Assembly: GCA_964554365.1 (NCBI GenBank)
Contig: CAZKOJ010000069.1
Span: forward strand, 1-21,201
Source of the DNA: Clostridium_AM sp964554365
GTDB taxonomy: Bacteria > Bacillota > Clostridia > Clostridiales > Clostridiaceae
Reading direction: 5' to 3'
Length of the DNA stretch: 21,201 nt
Positions 1-8,259 of this stretch are shown here, piece after piece; position 1 is the first letter of the stretch, and each line of letters opens with the position of its first letter. The notes under the pieces are model-generated. The model was given only the letters and a program-made list of their open reading frames with translations. It was not told where the DNA came from and did no database searches. The translations under genes and the position numbers were made by a program.

Positions 1-190
1 AAAGAACTTTATGATTATAGGTAAAGGAAGTCTTTTCCTTGGAAGAATGACAAACTTATTTGACGGAATTTCAATACTTGTAGAAAAGAATACAGGAGTA
101 GTAGAAGAAGGCAGCGGAGTTTCAAAAGACGAAATCAAAAAGATGATAGCAGAAGAAATGAAAAATTTTGCAGTACAACTTTTAAAATAA
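1..190 (+). CDS. grdC: Glycine/sarcosine/betaine reductase component C, beta subunit GrdC (3' end only)
   Basis: Only the last 62 codons are in the window, read in the frame starting at base 2 and ending with TAA at 188-190. The visible part contains GKGSLFLGRMTNLFDG followed by a charged tail ending FAVQLLK, which fits the C-terminus of GrdC, a thiolase/FabH-like protein. With GrdD it forms protein C, which takes the carboxymethyl selenoether made by proteins A and B and releases acetyl phosphate. The identification rests on this tail and on grdD lying 50 bases downstream, which is the usual order. The 5' part, including any active-site residues, lies outside the window. Confidence 0.85.
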   Translation, partial: KNFMIIGKGSLFLGRMTNLFDGISILVEKNTGVVEEGSGVSKDEIKKMIAEEMKNFAVQLLK

Positions 191-220
191 ATTGACAATG
201 AATAATTGTTAACTGTCAAT
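191..220. repeat. Short inverted repeat between grdC and grdD
   Basis: ATTGACA at 191-197 and TGTCAAT at 214-220 are perfect inverted arms that fill most of the 50-base grdC-grdD gap. There is no T-run after the second arm, so it is not a typical terminator. In RNA it could adjust the stability of the grdC-grdD junction. It resembles the other short ATTGA-type dyads found before gpmI and eno in this window. Confidence 0.5.
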
Positions 221-240
221 TGAAAAAAGGGGTGATTTAC

Positions 241-1392
241 GTGGATAGCACAAAAAAGGTAATAGCTGAAGTCTTTAATGAAATAGCAGAAGGTATTGAA
301 AGTGGAAGCTTTGCAAAAAAAGTTAAAATAGGATTAACAACTCACGGATCAGAGCATGGCGTAGATGAAATGGTAAAAGCTGCTGAAATGGCTAAGAGTA
401 AATACGGAGATTTTGATATAGTTCTTATAGGACCTAAGGTGGACTGTAATCTTGAAGTAGTGGAAGCTAAAGATGCAGAAGAAGGTCACAAAAAAATGGT
501 AGAGCTTTTAGAGAAAAAACAGTTAGATGGTTGTGTAACTCAACATTTTGATTTTCCAATAGGAGTGTCAACAGTTGGACGATTAACAACACCAGCGTTA
601 GGAAAAGAATTAATTCTTGCAACTACTACAGGAACAACTTCGGTGCATAGAGTAGAAGGAATGATTAAAAATGCTATATCTGGAATTGCAGTAGCAAAAT
701 CAGTAGGCATAGAAGATCCTACAGTAGGAATATTAAATATAGATGGAGCAAGAGGGGTAGAAAGAGCATTAAAAGACCTTCAAGATGGAGGTTATAAATT
801 TAAGTTTTCAGAATCACTAAGAGCAGATGGTGGAGCTGTAATGAGAGGAAACGACATTTTAGCTGGAACACCAGATGTTATGGTATGTGATTCTTTAACA
901 GGAAATCTTTTAGTTAAAATATTTTCTTCATTTACAACAGGTGGAAATTATGAAACAGTAGGATATGGTTATGGTCCTGGAATAGGAGAAAACTATGATA
1001 AGCTTATAAATATAGTTTCTCGTGCTTCAGGTGCACCACTTATCGCGGAAGCGTTAAGATATTGTTCGCTTTGTGCTAAAAATGATGCACTAGGAAAAGC
1101 AACTAGTGAATTTAAAGCAGCAAAGGCAGCAGGATTAGATGATATAATAGGTAAAATATTATCAAAAGAAAAACCAGCTGTAACAGAAGAAGTAAAAATG
1201 CCACCTAAGAAAGTAGTTACTTTTGCTATACCAGGAATAGATATACTAGAACTTGAAGATGCGTGCAAAGCATTGTGGAAAGAAGGAATTTATTCAGAAA
1301 GTGGTATGGGATGCACAGGACCAATCGTTCTTGTACCTGATGATGAAGGTGATAAAGCTATAGAAATACTTAAAAAGGCTGGAATGAAATAG
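241..1392 (+). CDS. grdD: Glycine/sarcosine/betaine reductase component C, alpha subunit GrdD
   Basis: The 383-residue protein is the PlsX-like alpha subunit of protein C, the phosphotransacetylase-like part that yields acetyl phosphate from the protein-bound acetyl thioester in glycine, sarcosine or betaine reduction. I place the start at GTG 241 rather than TTG 220. AGGGGTG at 228-234 is a good ribosome site six bases before the GTG, and this numbering puts cysteines at 98 (DGCVTQH) and 358 (GMGCTGP). From memory, E. acidaminophilum GrdD has functionally studied cysteines at about these positions. The length is normal for the family. Other visible blocks are TTTGTTSVHR and GYGYGPGIGENY. It is probably cotranscribed with grdC and is closed by the terminator at 1448-1487. 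Confidence 0.92.
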   Translation: MDSTKKVIAEVFNEIAEGIESGSFAKKVKIGLTTHGSEHGVDEMVKAAEMAKSKYGDFDIVLIGPKVDCNLEVVEAKDAEEGHKKMVELLEKKQLDGCVTQHFDFPIGVSTVGRLTTPALGKELILATTTGTTSVHRVEGMIKNAISGIAVAKSVGIEDPTVGILNIDGARGVERALKDLQDGGYKFKFSESLRADGGAVMRGNDILAGTPDVMVCDSLTGNLLVKIFSSFTTGGNYETVGYGYGPGIGENYDKLINIVSRASGAPLIAEALRYCSLCAKNDALGKATSEFKAAKAAGLDDIIGKILSKEKPAVTEEVKMPPKKVVTFAIPGIDILELEDACKALWKEGIYSESGMGCTGPIVLVPDDEGDKAIEILKKAGMK

Positions 1393-1447
1393 GGTACAGA
1401 GGATAGATTATAGAGTGTAGTTATAAAAAAATAAACACAAATATTTA

Positions 1448-1487
1448 ATGGCTTTGAAGTAAAATAATTTACTTCAAAGCCATATTT
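1448..1487 (+). terminator. Rho-independent terminator of the grd genes
   Basis: A perfect 16-bp stem is formed by 1448-1463 and 1468-1483 around an ATAA loop, followed by ATTTTAG. It lies 56 bases after the grdD stop codon. The arms are symmetric, but the weak T-run favours action on plus-strand transcripts. Confidence 0.88.
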
Positions 1488-1736
1488 TAGTTAATAGTAA
1501 CAATCACTTTATCATGGTAAATTATAAAGTGTATATTTAAAAAGTCAAGAAAAATATGTATGCTTAATCGTTAGTTTTTCAGTATAAATAATAGGAAATG
1601 TTCATAAAATAGCTATTGAGATTTGCATTGTATAAAATTTCTGATTATTAGGTTTAAATGAAGGGAAAATATATCCTTTTGTAGAATGCTTTAATGCTAT
1701 ATAAAAATATATATTATTTTAGGAGGGAACTTATAA
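1488..1736 (+). promoter_or_regulatory. Leader region of the nucleoside ABC importer with a CodY-like box
   Basis: These 249 bases between the grd terminator and the lipoprotein gene contain no gene. TATAAA at 1631-1636 is a possible -10 element without a clear -35. AAATTTCTGATTATT at 1635-1649 matches 12 of 15 positions of the CodY consensus AATTTTCWGAAAATT and would overlap that promoter. The ribosome site AGGAGGG lies at 1721-1727. I looked for purine riboswitch core sequences and found none. The promoter and the CodY assignment are tentative. Confidence 0.35.
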
Positions 1737-2813
1737 ATGAATAAGAAAAGATTAATATCGTTATGTGCAACTGCAATAATGACAGTTTCATTGTTTGCTG
1801 GATGTGGATCAACACAAAAACCTGCTGGAGAAGCAGCAGGTAAAACAGTAAAAATAGGTCTTGCAACAGATGAAGGTGGATTAAATGATAAGTCTTTTAA
1901 TCAAGCTGCAGACGATGGAATCAAGAAAGCTAAAGCAGAATTAAAAAACATAGATTATAGAGCAATTGAATCAAAGAAAAAAGATGAATATCAACCAAAT
2001 CTTCAAGCTTTAATAGATAGTGGTTCAGAGTTGATATTTGGTGTAGGTTATCAAATGCAACCTGAGATTGCAAGTATGGCTAAAAAATATCCAGATAAAA
2101 AGTTTGCCATAATAGATGATAGTGTTGACGCTAAAAATGTTATCTCGCTTACATTTAAAGAGCAAGAAGGTTCATTCTTAACTGGTGTAGTGGCAGCAAA
2201 AACTACTAAGACTAATAAAATTGGCTTTATAGGCGGAAAGCTAGATTCTGAAGTAATTACTAGATTTGCTGCAGGATATATTGCTGGAGCTAGAGCTGTT
2301 AATCCAAACATACAGATTGATATAAGAGATGCAAAAGACTTTGGTAATGCATCAAAAGGACAAGAAATGGCTACTACTATGTATAATGGTGGATGCGATG
2401 TAATTTTCCATGCTGCTGGTGGTACTGGAATCGGATTATTTAAAGCAACAAAGGCTATGACAAAACCAGATAAAAAACTTTGGGCTATAGGTGTTGATAA
2501 AGACCAGGCAGTTGAGGTAAAAGAGTACGCAGATGTTATACTTACAAGTATGGTAAAGAGAGTTGATACTGCAACTTATGATACTGTAAAGAACCTTGTT
2601 AAAGATAACAAATTTGATGGTGGAAAAAATAAAATGAAAGTATATGGATTAAAAGACGATGGTGTTGGCTTAGCGCCAAGTTCAAATAAAAATACTTCAA
2701 AAGAAATTTTAGATGCTGCTGAAAAATATAAAAAAGATATAATTGATGGAAAAATAAAGGTTCCAGATAAAATAGAAGCGGCAAAGACATTTACTACTGA
2801 TATAAAATATTAA
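1737..2813 (+). CDS. nupN: BMP-family nucleoside-binding lipoprotein of an ABC importer
   Basis: This 358-residue protein is the extracytoplasmic substrate-binding lipoprotein of a basic-membrane-protein (PnrA/TmpC/NupN) importer, expected to capture nucleosides at the cell surface. Residues 1-22 form a lipoprotein signal peptide (KKR then a hydrophobic stretch) ending in FAGC, with Cys23 the likely lipidated residue. The BMP domain runs from about 36 to 340, with GLNDKSFN at 48-55, FGVGYQM at 101-107, IGFIGG at 162-167, AAGGTGIG at 226-233, IGVDKDQ at 251-257 and GVGLAPS at 309-315. The ATG at 1737 follows AGGAGGG. The ATPase and permease genes follow, after a hairpin at 2867-2896. The symbol follows Bacillus subtilis NupNOPQ; substrate choice among nucleosides is inferred. 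Confidence 0.9.
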   Translation: MNKKRLISLCATAIMTVSLFAGCGSTQKPAGEAAGKTVKIGLATDEGGLNDKSFNQAADDGIKKAKAELKNIDYRAIESKKKDEYQPNLQALIDSGSELIFGVGYQMQPEIASMAKKYPDKKFAIIDDSVDAKNVISLTFKEQEGSFLTGVVAAKTTKTNKIGFIGGKLDSEVITRFAAGYIAGARAVNPNIQIDIRDAKDFGNASKGQEMATTMYNGGCDVIFHAAGGTGIGLFKATKAMTKPDKKLWAIGVDKDQAVEVKEYADVILTSMVKRVDTATYDTVKNLVKDNKFDGGKNKMKVYGLKDDGVGLAPSSNKNTSKEILDAAEKYKKDIIDGKIKVPDKIEAAKTFTTDIKY

Positions 2814-2866
2814 TAGTTAAGGCAGATTCAAAAAACTTTACTACAAGGTTATTAACATAATATAAT

Positions 2867-2896
2867 AAAAGCTAGGTAAATTTACCTAGCTTTTTT
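2867..2896 (+). terminator. Hairpin terminator/attenuator between lipoprotein and ATPase genes
   Basis: A perfect 14-bp stem (2867-2880 with 2881-2894, centre AGGTAAATTTACCT) runs directly into a T-run at 2891-2896. It lies inside the operon, 53 bases after the lipoprotein stop and 44 before the ATPase start. Such hairpins commonly allow more binding protein than membrane components. Whether it fully ends transcription cannot be seen; no strong promoter is evident between it and 2941. Confidence 0.85.
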
Positions 2897-2940
2897 ACAC
2901 ATAACATATAACTGTAAATGTTTTATTGAGGAGGTTTAAA

Positions 2941-4482
2941 ATGAAAAAAGTAGTCGAAATGATTGGAATAACTAAAGTTTTTCCAGGTACTATAGCAAAT
3001 GACGATGTGAATTTCGAGTTACTTCAGGGCGAAACTCATGTTTTACTTGGGGAAAATGGAGCAGGAAAAACCACTCTTATGAATATACTATATGGATTGT
3101 ACCAACCTGAAAAAGGCCAGATACATGTAAATGAAAAGGAAGTGAAAATTACTACTCCTAATGATGCTATAAAGTTAGGAATAGGAATGGTTCATCAACA
3201 CTTTATGTTAGTGCATAATTTTACAGTAGCAGAAAATATAGTTTTAGGTATTGAGCCTAAAAAAGGCTTTAAGATTGATATGAAAAAGGCTGTTGAAAAT
3301 GTTAAAAGTATTACAGATAAGTATGGTTTTAATATAGATCCTAATGCAGTTATTGAAGATATATCTGTAGGACAGCAGCAAAAGGTTGAAATACTAAAGG
3401 CTTTATATAGAGGTGCAGATGTATTAATATTGGATGAGCCTACTGCAGTTCTAACCCCCCAAGAAATAGAGGAATTAGGAGTTATTATAGATAATCTAAA
3501 AGAAGAAGGAAAGTCAGTAATATTGATAACTCATAAATTAAAAGAAGTCATGAAAATGAGCGATAGGGTAACAATAATAAGAAGAGGAAAAGTGACAGGA
3601 ATAGTTAAGACTAAAGAAACTAATATAGATGAATTAGCAGAACTTATGGTGGGAAGAAAGGTAAATTTAGTTGTTCAAAAGGAAGAAGCAAAAGTAGGAG
3701 AAGAAATTTTAAAGGTTGAAAATATTGTAGCAAAAGACCACAGAGGTATAAACGCAGTAAAAGATGTAAGTTTAGATGTTAGAGCTGGAGAGATACTTGG
3801 TATTGCTGGAGTTGATGGAAACGGTCAAACTGAATTCATAGAGGTTTTAACAGGACTTAGAAAAGCAGAGTCGGGTAAAATAACATTAAAAGGGAACATC
3901 ATATCGGGTAAGTCTCCTAGGGAAATTATAGACTGCGGAATGGGACACATTCCAGAGGATAGACATAAAAGAGGGTTAATACTAAATTATTCATTGTTTG
4001 AAAATGCTGTACTTGGTGTACATCATAAAAAACCGTTCAGCAAAGGTATAGCTATGAATTATGATGAAATACGTAAGTATTGCAAAAAACTTATAGAAGA
4101 ATTTGATGTAAGAACTCCAAATGAAGAGGTTGAAGCAGCATCCTTATCTGGAGGTAATCAACAAAAGCTTATCGCAGCAAGAGAAATAGCAAAAGATCCA
4201 GAGCTTTTAATTGCATCACAGCCAACAAGAGGTATAGATGTAGGAGCTATAGAATATATACACAAAAGATTGGTTCAGGAAAGAGATAAAGGGAAAGCGG
4301 TACTTTTAGTCTCTCTTGAACTAGATGAAATATTAGCTTTGTCTGATAGAATAGCTGTTATGTATGATGGACATATAGTAGATGTACTAGATAGAAAAGA
4401 TGCTAATGAGAAGAAGCTTGGTGTGCTCATGGCAGGAGGATCTTTACATAAAGAAAAAGAGGTGAAGAATAGTGAGCGATAA
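2941..4482 (+). CDS. nupO: Nucleoside ABC importer, double ATPase subunit
   Basis: The 513-residue cytoplasmic ATPase has two fused nucleotide-binding domains, as in sugar and nucleoside CUT2-type importers. Domain 1 has Walker A GENGAGKTT at 37-45, signature VGQQQK at 143-148, Walker B LILDEPTA at 162-169 and switch His198. Domain 2 has a degenerate Walker A (GVDGNGQTE, 290-298), a full signature LSGGNQQ at 402-408 and a Walker B reading LLIASQPTRG, where the catalytic Glu is Gln. This asymmetry is usual for the family and suggests one active site. ATG 2941 is chosen because GAGGAGG at 2928-2934 sits just before it; the upstream TTG at 2926 would overlap that ribosome site. The stop overlaps the next gene by 11 bases. 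Confidence 0.92.
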   Translation: MKKVVEMIGITKVFPGTIANDDVNFELLQGETHVLLGENGAGKTTLMNILYGLYQPEKGQIHVNEKEVKITTPNDAIKLGIGMVHQHFMLVHNFTVAENIVLGIEPKKGFKIDMKKAVENVKSITDKYGFNIDPNAVIEDISVGQQQKVEILKALYRGADVLILDEPTAVLTPQEIEELGVIIDNLKEEGKSVILITHKLKEVMKMSDRVTIIRRGKVTGIVKTKETNIDELAELMVGRKVNLVVQKEEAKVGEEILKVENIVAKDHRGINAVKDVSLDVRAGEILGIAGVDGNGQTEFIEVLTGLRKAESGKITLKGNIISGKSPREIIDCGMGHIPEDRHKRGLILNYSLFENAVLGVHHKKPFSKGIAMNYDEIRKYCKKLIEEFDVRTPNEEVEAASLSGGNQQKLIAAREIAKDPELLIASQPTRGIDVGAIEYIHKRLVQERDKGKAVLLVSLELDEILALSDRIAVMYDGHIVDVLDRKDANEKKLGVLMAGGSLHKEKEVKNSER

Positions 4483-5569
4483 GAAAAATAGCAAAGCTGC
4501 AGAAGCTTTAAAACAGGCAGTAAAAGGATTGGCATTTCCTCTATTCTCAATATTTGTTTCATTCTTTGTAGCAGTATTCTTTGTAATATGGGCAAAAGGA
4601 TATGGTATTACTGATTATTTTACTGCATTAGCAGATTTAATAGGTACAATAATAAGTGGAAGCTTTGGCGATAAAGCAAAGGCTTTAGAAACAATGGTAT
4701 TTGTAACACCACTTATATTTACAGGGGTGGCTAATGCTGTGGCTTTTAAATGTGGGTTGTTCAATATAGGAACTGAAGGACAGTTTACGTTAGGTTTAAT
4801 AACTGCTGCTATTGTAGGATTAATTCCAGGATTGAATCCAGTAGTACATATACTTTTAATAATTTTAACAGGCATTATAGCAGGGGGAATATGGGGTGGA
4901 ATTCCTGGATACTTAAAAGCCAAGTTTGGAACTAATGAAGTTATAAATACAATAATGATGAATTATATAGCAATGAATATTGTTAATATGATTATTTTCA
5001 GAACACCAATAGGAGTAAAAAGTGCTACTCCAACAATACAAGAAAGTGCTCAGTTGATTAAATTTAGCACGGTGAGTAGAGCAAATATAGGACTTATATT
5101 TGCTATTATATGCGCCATATTCATATACTGGCTCCTTTGGAAAACTACTATAGGATATGAAATAAGGGCTGTAGGTATAAATCCTCATGGAGCAGAATAT
5201 GGTGGAATAAATATAGCTAAAAATACAGTGCTTGCTATGGTTTTATCAGGGGCTATAGCTGGTCTTGGTGGTGCTATACATATGTCAGGTGTTATGCATA
5301 GTGCAACAGATATTATGGGTTTTATTGGATACGGATTTGATGGTATTGTTGTAGCACTTTTAGCAAAAAGTAATCCAATAGGATGTATACCAGCTGCATT
5401 ACTTTTTGGTGCATTAAATAGTAGTTCTAGAATTCTTCAATTAAATTCTATACCCAAAGAAATAGTTTATTTAATTCAATCGGTAATAATTATATTTGTT
5501 GCCACGGATTATATAGTTAAATACCTTGAAAACAGAAAGAGAAGAAAGGGGGTTATAGCAAATGGATAA
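4472..5569 (+). CDS. nupP: Nucleoside ABC importer permease (first subunit)
   Basis: This is a 365-residue BPD_transp_2-type permease. A short polar N-terminus (about 20 residues with several lysines) precedes a hydrophobic segment at about 21-42, followed by further membrane spans separated by short loops; I estimate eight to ten. Recognisable family blocks are FNIGTEGQFTLG, TNEVINTIMMNYIA and IRAVGINPHGAEYGGI, the last being the cytoplasmic loop that docks on the ATPase. It begins with GTG at 4472, preceded by AGAGGTG, and overlaps the ATPase gene by 11 bases, so translational coupling is likely. It pairs with the second permease to form the channel. The basic, Arg/Lys-rich C-terminus (ENRKRRKG) is cytoplasmic. 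Confidence 0.9.
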   Translation: MSDKKNSKAAEALKQAVKGLAFPLFSIFVSFFVAVFFVIWAKGYGITDYFTALADLIGTIISGSFGDKAKALETMVFVTPLIFTGVANAVAFKCGLFNIGTEGQFTLGLITAAIVGLIPGLNPVVHILLIILTGIIAGGIWGGIPGYLKAKFGTNEVINTIMMNYIAMNIVNMIIFRTPIGVKSATPTIQESAQLIKFSTVSRANIGLIFAIICAIFIYWLLWKTTIGYEIRAVGINPHGAEYGGINIAKNTVLAMVLSGAIAGLGGAIHMSGVMHSATDIMGFIGYGFDGIVVALLAKSNPIGCIPAALLFGALNSSSRILQLNSIPKEIVYLIQSVIIIFVATDYIVKYLENRKRRKGVIANG

Positions 5570-6494
5570 AACAGCAATTATTCTTATAATATTAGCATCT
5601 ACGTTAAGAATGGCTACACCTCTTATATTTGCAGCTATTGGTGGGGTGTTTTCTGAAAAATCAGGAGTTGTAAACATAGGACTTGAAGGTATGATGGCAA
5701 TAGGTGCTTTCTTTGCAGTATTTGGTTCATATGCTACAGGAAGCCCTGTAATGGGAATACTATTTGCAGCTTTAGCAGGTGGTGCAATAGCAGTACTTCA
5801 TGCTTTTTTAAGCATAAATTTAAAAGCAAACCAAATTATATCCGGTACTGCTATAAACCTTTTTGCTACTGCGTTTGCTAGCTTTCTTATATTTAAAATA
5901 TTTAAGAAAGGTGGCCAGACTGATATAGTAGCAGGTCTTCCGTATAACATACCAGCTTCTATAAAAGGAATACCTATAATAGGAACTGTTGTAGGTGGGT
6001 TAAATTGGTTTGTAATATTTGCGATAATACTTGTGTTTGTATCAAATTTTGTATTATTCAAGACGCCCTTAGGTCTTAGAATAAGGGCTGTAGGTGAAAA
6101 ACCAAGTGCAGCAGATACTTTAGGTATAAGTGTTTACAAGATTAGATATATTTGCGTAATACTATCGGGAGTACTTGCAGGTATAGGTGGAGCAGCCTTA
6201 ACACTTGGTATGACTCCTGTTTACAGGGAAGGAATGGTTGCAGGACGAGGTTTTATAGCATTAGCTGCAATGATATTTGGTAATTGGAAACCAAAGGGGA
6301 CTATGTGGGCATGTTTATTGTTTGCCTTTGGTAGTGCATTAGAAATAAATGCACAAAGTTTGGGCTTTCGTATACCAACAGAAATTTATTCAATGATACC
6401 TTATATTTTAACCATGCTTGCATTAGCTGGATTTGTAGGAAAAACTACAGCGCCAGCAGCAGATGGAATACCTTACGAAAAGGGACAGCGATAA
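5562..6494 (+). CDS. nupQ: Nucleoside ABC importer permease (second subunit)
   Basis: The 310-residue membrane protein is the second BPD_transp_2 permease of the importer. Family blocks include VVNIGLEGMMAIGAF near residue 40, SINLKANQIISGTAINL and LRIRAVGEKPSAADTLGI (the ATPase-docking loop), with about eight hydrophobic spans between. ATG 5562 overlaps the previous gene by eight bases and follows AAAGGGGG, so it is translationally coupled. The last codons read YEKGQR, then TAA at 6492-6494. That stop codon lies within the first bases of a 72-nt repeat array, so the repeat starts exactly where the gene ends. Confidence 0.9.
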   Translation: MDKTAIILIILASTLRMATPLIFAAIGGVFSEKSGVVNIGLEGMMAIGAFFAVFGSYATGSPVMGILFAALAGGAIAVLHAFLSINLKANQIISGTAINLFATAFASFLIFKIFKKGGQTDIVAGLPYNIPASIKGIPIIGTVVGGLNWFVIFAIILVFVSNFVLFKTPLGLRIRAVGEKPSAADTLGISVYKIRYICVILSGVLAGIGGAALTLGMTPVYREGMVAGRGFIALAAMIFGNWKPKGTMWACLLFAFGSALEINAQSLGFRIPTEIYSMIPYILTMLALAGFVGKTTAPAADGIPYEKGQR

Positions 6495-6706
6495 GCAGAG
6501 AACACAAATGTTTAATTTGATGTGGATCGCTTACTCATGCGAGGAATGAGCAGGAGTTTCCTATAAGCAGAGAACTCAAATGTTTAATTTGGAGTGAATC
6601 GCTTACTCATGCGAGGAATGAGCAGGAGTTTCCTATAAGCAGAGAACCCAAATTTTTAATTTGGTGTGAATCGCTTACTCATGCGAGGAATGAGCAGGAG
6701 TTTCCT
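6491..6706 (+). repeat. Three tandem 72-nt two-hairpin repeats after nupQ
   Basis: The units are 6491-6562, 6563-6634 and 6635-6706, each beginning ATAAGCAGAGAAC and ending GGAGTTTCCT. In unit 1, TAAGC (6492-6496) can pair with GCTTA (6529-6533) around an inner stem CAAAT/ATTTG (6505-6509, 6515-6519). A second hairpin has arms CTCAT (6534-6538) and ATGAG (6546-6550) with loop GCGAGGA. Differences between units cluster in or beside the inner stem, while the second hairpin is constant. Unit 1 overlaps the nupQ stop codon. A diverged copy follows gap at 10408. The units are adjacent with no unique spacers, so this is not CRISPR. It looks like a structured 3'-UTR repeat of unknown role. Confidence 0.85.
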
Positions 6707-6707
6707 A

Positions 6708-6739
6708 TAATAAAGAGGCCGAAAGGCTTCTTCTTTATA
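6708..6739 (+). terminator. Probable terminator after the importer operon and repeat array
   Basis: ATAAAG at 6709-6714 pairs with CTTTAT at 6733-6738, and GCC/GGC form the inner stem around a GAAA tetraloop (6721-6724), with a small bulge on the 3' side. The T-run is short. It sits between the repeat array and rpoN. Confidence 0.5.
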
Positions 6740-6753
6740 GTACTCTTTCATGT

Positions 6754-6759
6754 TATAAT
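6754..6759 (+). promoter_or_regulatory. Probable -10 element of the rpoN promoter
   Basis: A perfect TATAAT lies 52 bases before the chosen rpoN start. The -35 region (around TTCTTT, 6731-6736) is weak and overlaps the preceding hairpin. Confidence 0.45.
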
Positions 6760-6811
6760 AAAGTGGAATTATTAAATAAAAATGGGGAAGCATGAAAATG
6801 GGGTGTGTATT

Positions 6812-8176
6812 ATGAATATGGATTTTAGTTTAAATTTAACTCAAGAGCAAAAATTGGTAATGACTCAAGAGATGCAGCTTTCAGTTAGATTGCTTCAAAT
6901 GTCTAGCTTTGAGCTTCAGGAATATATCGAAAAAGAAGTTCAGGAAAATCCTGTTTTGGATTCAAAAAACCAAAGTGAGATTAGTGAAGAAAATAACAAA
7001 CTTGATCACAAAGAATTAATCAAATATTTGGAGTTCGATAACTATAGCCATAATAACTATCAAAAAAATGAAGAAGAAGTTTCACCATTTAATTTTATTT
7101 CAGAGAAAGAGTCTCTTAATGAATATTTAAAAGAACAAATAAGGGATTTAAATGAAAAGGATTACGTGAAGGCTATATGTCTATATATGGTTGAGAATAT
7201 AGATGCTAGAGGATATTTAGATATATTAGATGAAGAGATTACACAGGAGCTTAAAATATCAAAAGAGCTTACAGAGTACTGTATAGAAGTATTTCAATCT
7301 CTAGAGCCTGATGGAATAGGGGCAAGAAATTTAAAAGAATGTCTAAAAATACAAATAAATAAAAAAGGTTTATGGGATGAAAATATATGTAACATAATAG
7401 ATGAATATTTAGAACTATTAGCTGAAAATAAATACAATATTATAGCGAAAAAGCTAGATATAGATGTAAGAAAAGCACAGGAATATGGTGATATAATAAA
7501 AACTCTTCAACCCAAACCTTCAAGAGGATTTTATACAGGAGAAGATGTAAAATACATAATTCCAGATGCTCAAATCAGAAAAATAGATGATGAATATTAT
7601 ATAATTATGAATGATGATATTTCACCTAGACTTACAATAAATCAAATGTATAAAGAAATAATCCAAAATGAAAATGATAAGAATGCAGTAAATTATGTAA
7701 AAGAAAAATTAAATAGTGCTATATTTTTAATAAAAAGCATACAACATAGAAAAAGCACTATATATAGAGTGTTAGAAAAAATACTAGAACTTCAAAGGGA
7801 TTACTTTGAATATGGAGAGGATCATCTAAAACCTATGACACTTAGAGAGGTGGCAGAAAGTTTAGAAATGCATGAATCAACTATTAGTAGAGCAATAAGG
7901 GATAAATACATATATACTAATATGGGCACTATAAAAATTAAAGATTTATTTACTACAGGCATATCTACATACTCTGTTGGAGAAGATGTATCCACAAAAA
8001 TAATTAAAAAGTCTATAAAAGAGTTAATAGATGAAGAAAATAAGGAAAAACCTTTATCAGATCAAGTTATATGCGATATGTTAAATAAAGAAGGAATGAA
8101 TATTTCAAGAAGAACTGTAGCAAAATATAGAGAAGAAATGGGATTAAAGTCATCAAAGGGGAGAAAAAGATTCTAA
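6812..8176 (+). CDS. rpoN: RNA polymerase sigma-54 factor
   Basis: The 454-residue sigma-54 (sigma-L) directs RNA polymerase to -24/-12 promoters and needs AAA+ activators. Region I is at the N-terminus (LTQEQKLVMTQEMQLS, then LLQMSSFELQEYIE and VQENPVLD), followed by an acidic linker of about 50 residues. The core-binding region includes LEPDGIGARNLKECL. The DNA-binding domain has a helix-turn-helix at about 343-362 (TLREVAESLEMHESTISRAI), and the RpoN box is RRTVAKYRE at 433-441. I prefer ATG 6812 to ATG 6782 because GGGGTG at 6800-6805 is well spaced and region I then starts at the usual place. It precedes cggR, as in other clostridia. No bacterial enhancer-binding protein is in the window. 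Confidence 0.95.
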   Translation: MNMDFSLNLTQEQKLVMTQEMQLSVRLLQMSSFELQEYIEKEVQENPVLDSKNQSEISEENNKLDHKELIKYLEFDNYSHNNYQKNEEEVSPFNFISEKESLNEYLKEQIRDLNEKDYVKAICLYMVENIDARGYLDILDEEITQELKISKELTEYCIEVFQSLEPDGIGARNLKECLKIQINKKGLWDENICNIIDEYLELLAENKYNIIAKKLDIDVRKAQEYGDIIKTLQPKPSRGFYTGEDVKYIIPDAQIRKIDDEYYIIMNDDISPRLTINQMYKEIIQNENDKNAVNYVKEKLNSAIFLIKSIQHRKSTIYRVLEKILELQRDYFEYGEDHLKPMTLREVAESLEMHESTISRAIRDKYIYTNMGTIKIKDLFTTGISTYSVGEDVSTKIIKKSIKELIDEENKEKPLSDQVICDMLNKEGMNISRRTVAKYREEMGLKSSKGRKRF

Positions 8177-8225
8177 GTTCTCCCTATTGTTCACAAATTA
8201 TTCACATTTATTTTTTAAAATGCTA

Positions 8226-8254
8226 TTTAAAAAAGAATTTATTTATCTTATAAT
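8226..8254 (+). promoter_or_regulatory. cggR-gap promoter
   Basis: TTTAAA at 8226-8231, a 17-base spacer and TATAAT at 8249-8254 form a sigma-A promoter just before the CggR operator. The layout is nearly identical to the pgk promoter at 12634-12662, including the nonamer CTATTTAAA and the same spacer length. Confidence 0.7.
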
Positions 8255-8259
8255 ATGAG

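Noticed and set aside
1488..1736. Purine riboswitch before the nucleoside importer
   Set aside because: The conserved three-stem core and loop sequences are absent.
2599..2790. Small minus-strand aromatic-rich frame
   Set aside because: It is a Lys/Tyr-codon shadow of the lipoprotein gene with no initiation signals.
6491..6706. CRISPR array
   Set aside because: Units are directly adjacent with no unique spacers, and no cas genes are present.
8187..8206. DnaA boxes before cggR (TTGTTCACA, TTATTCACA)
   Set aside because: Only the second fits the relaxed TTATNCACA form, neither is perfect, and no other replication feature is near.
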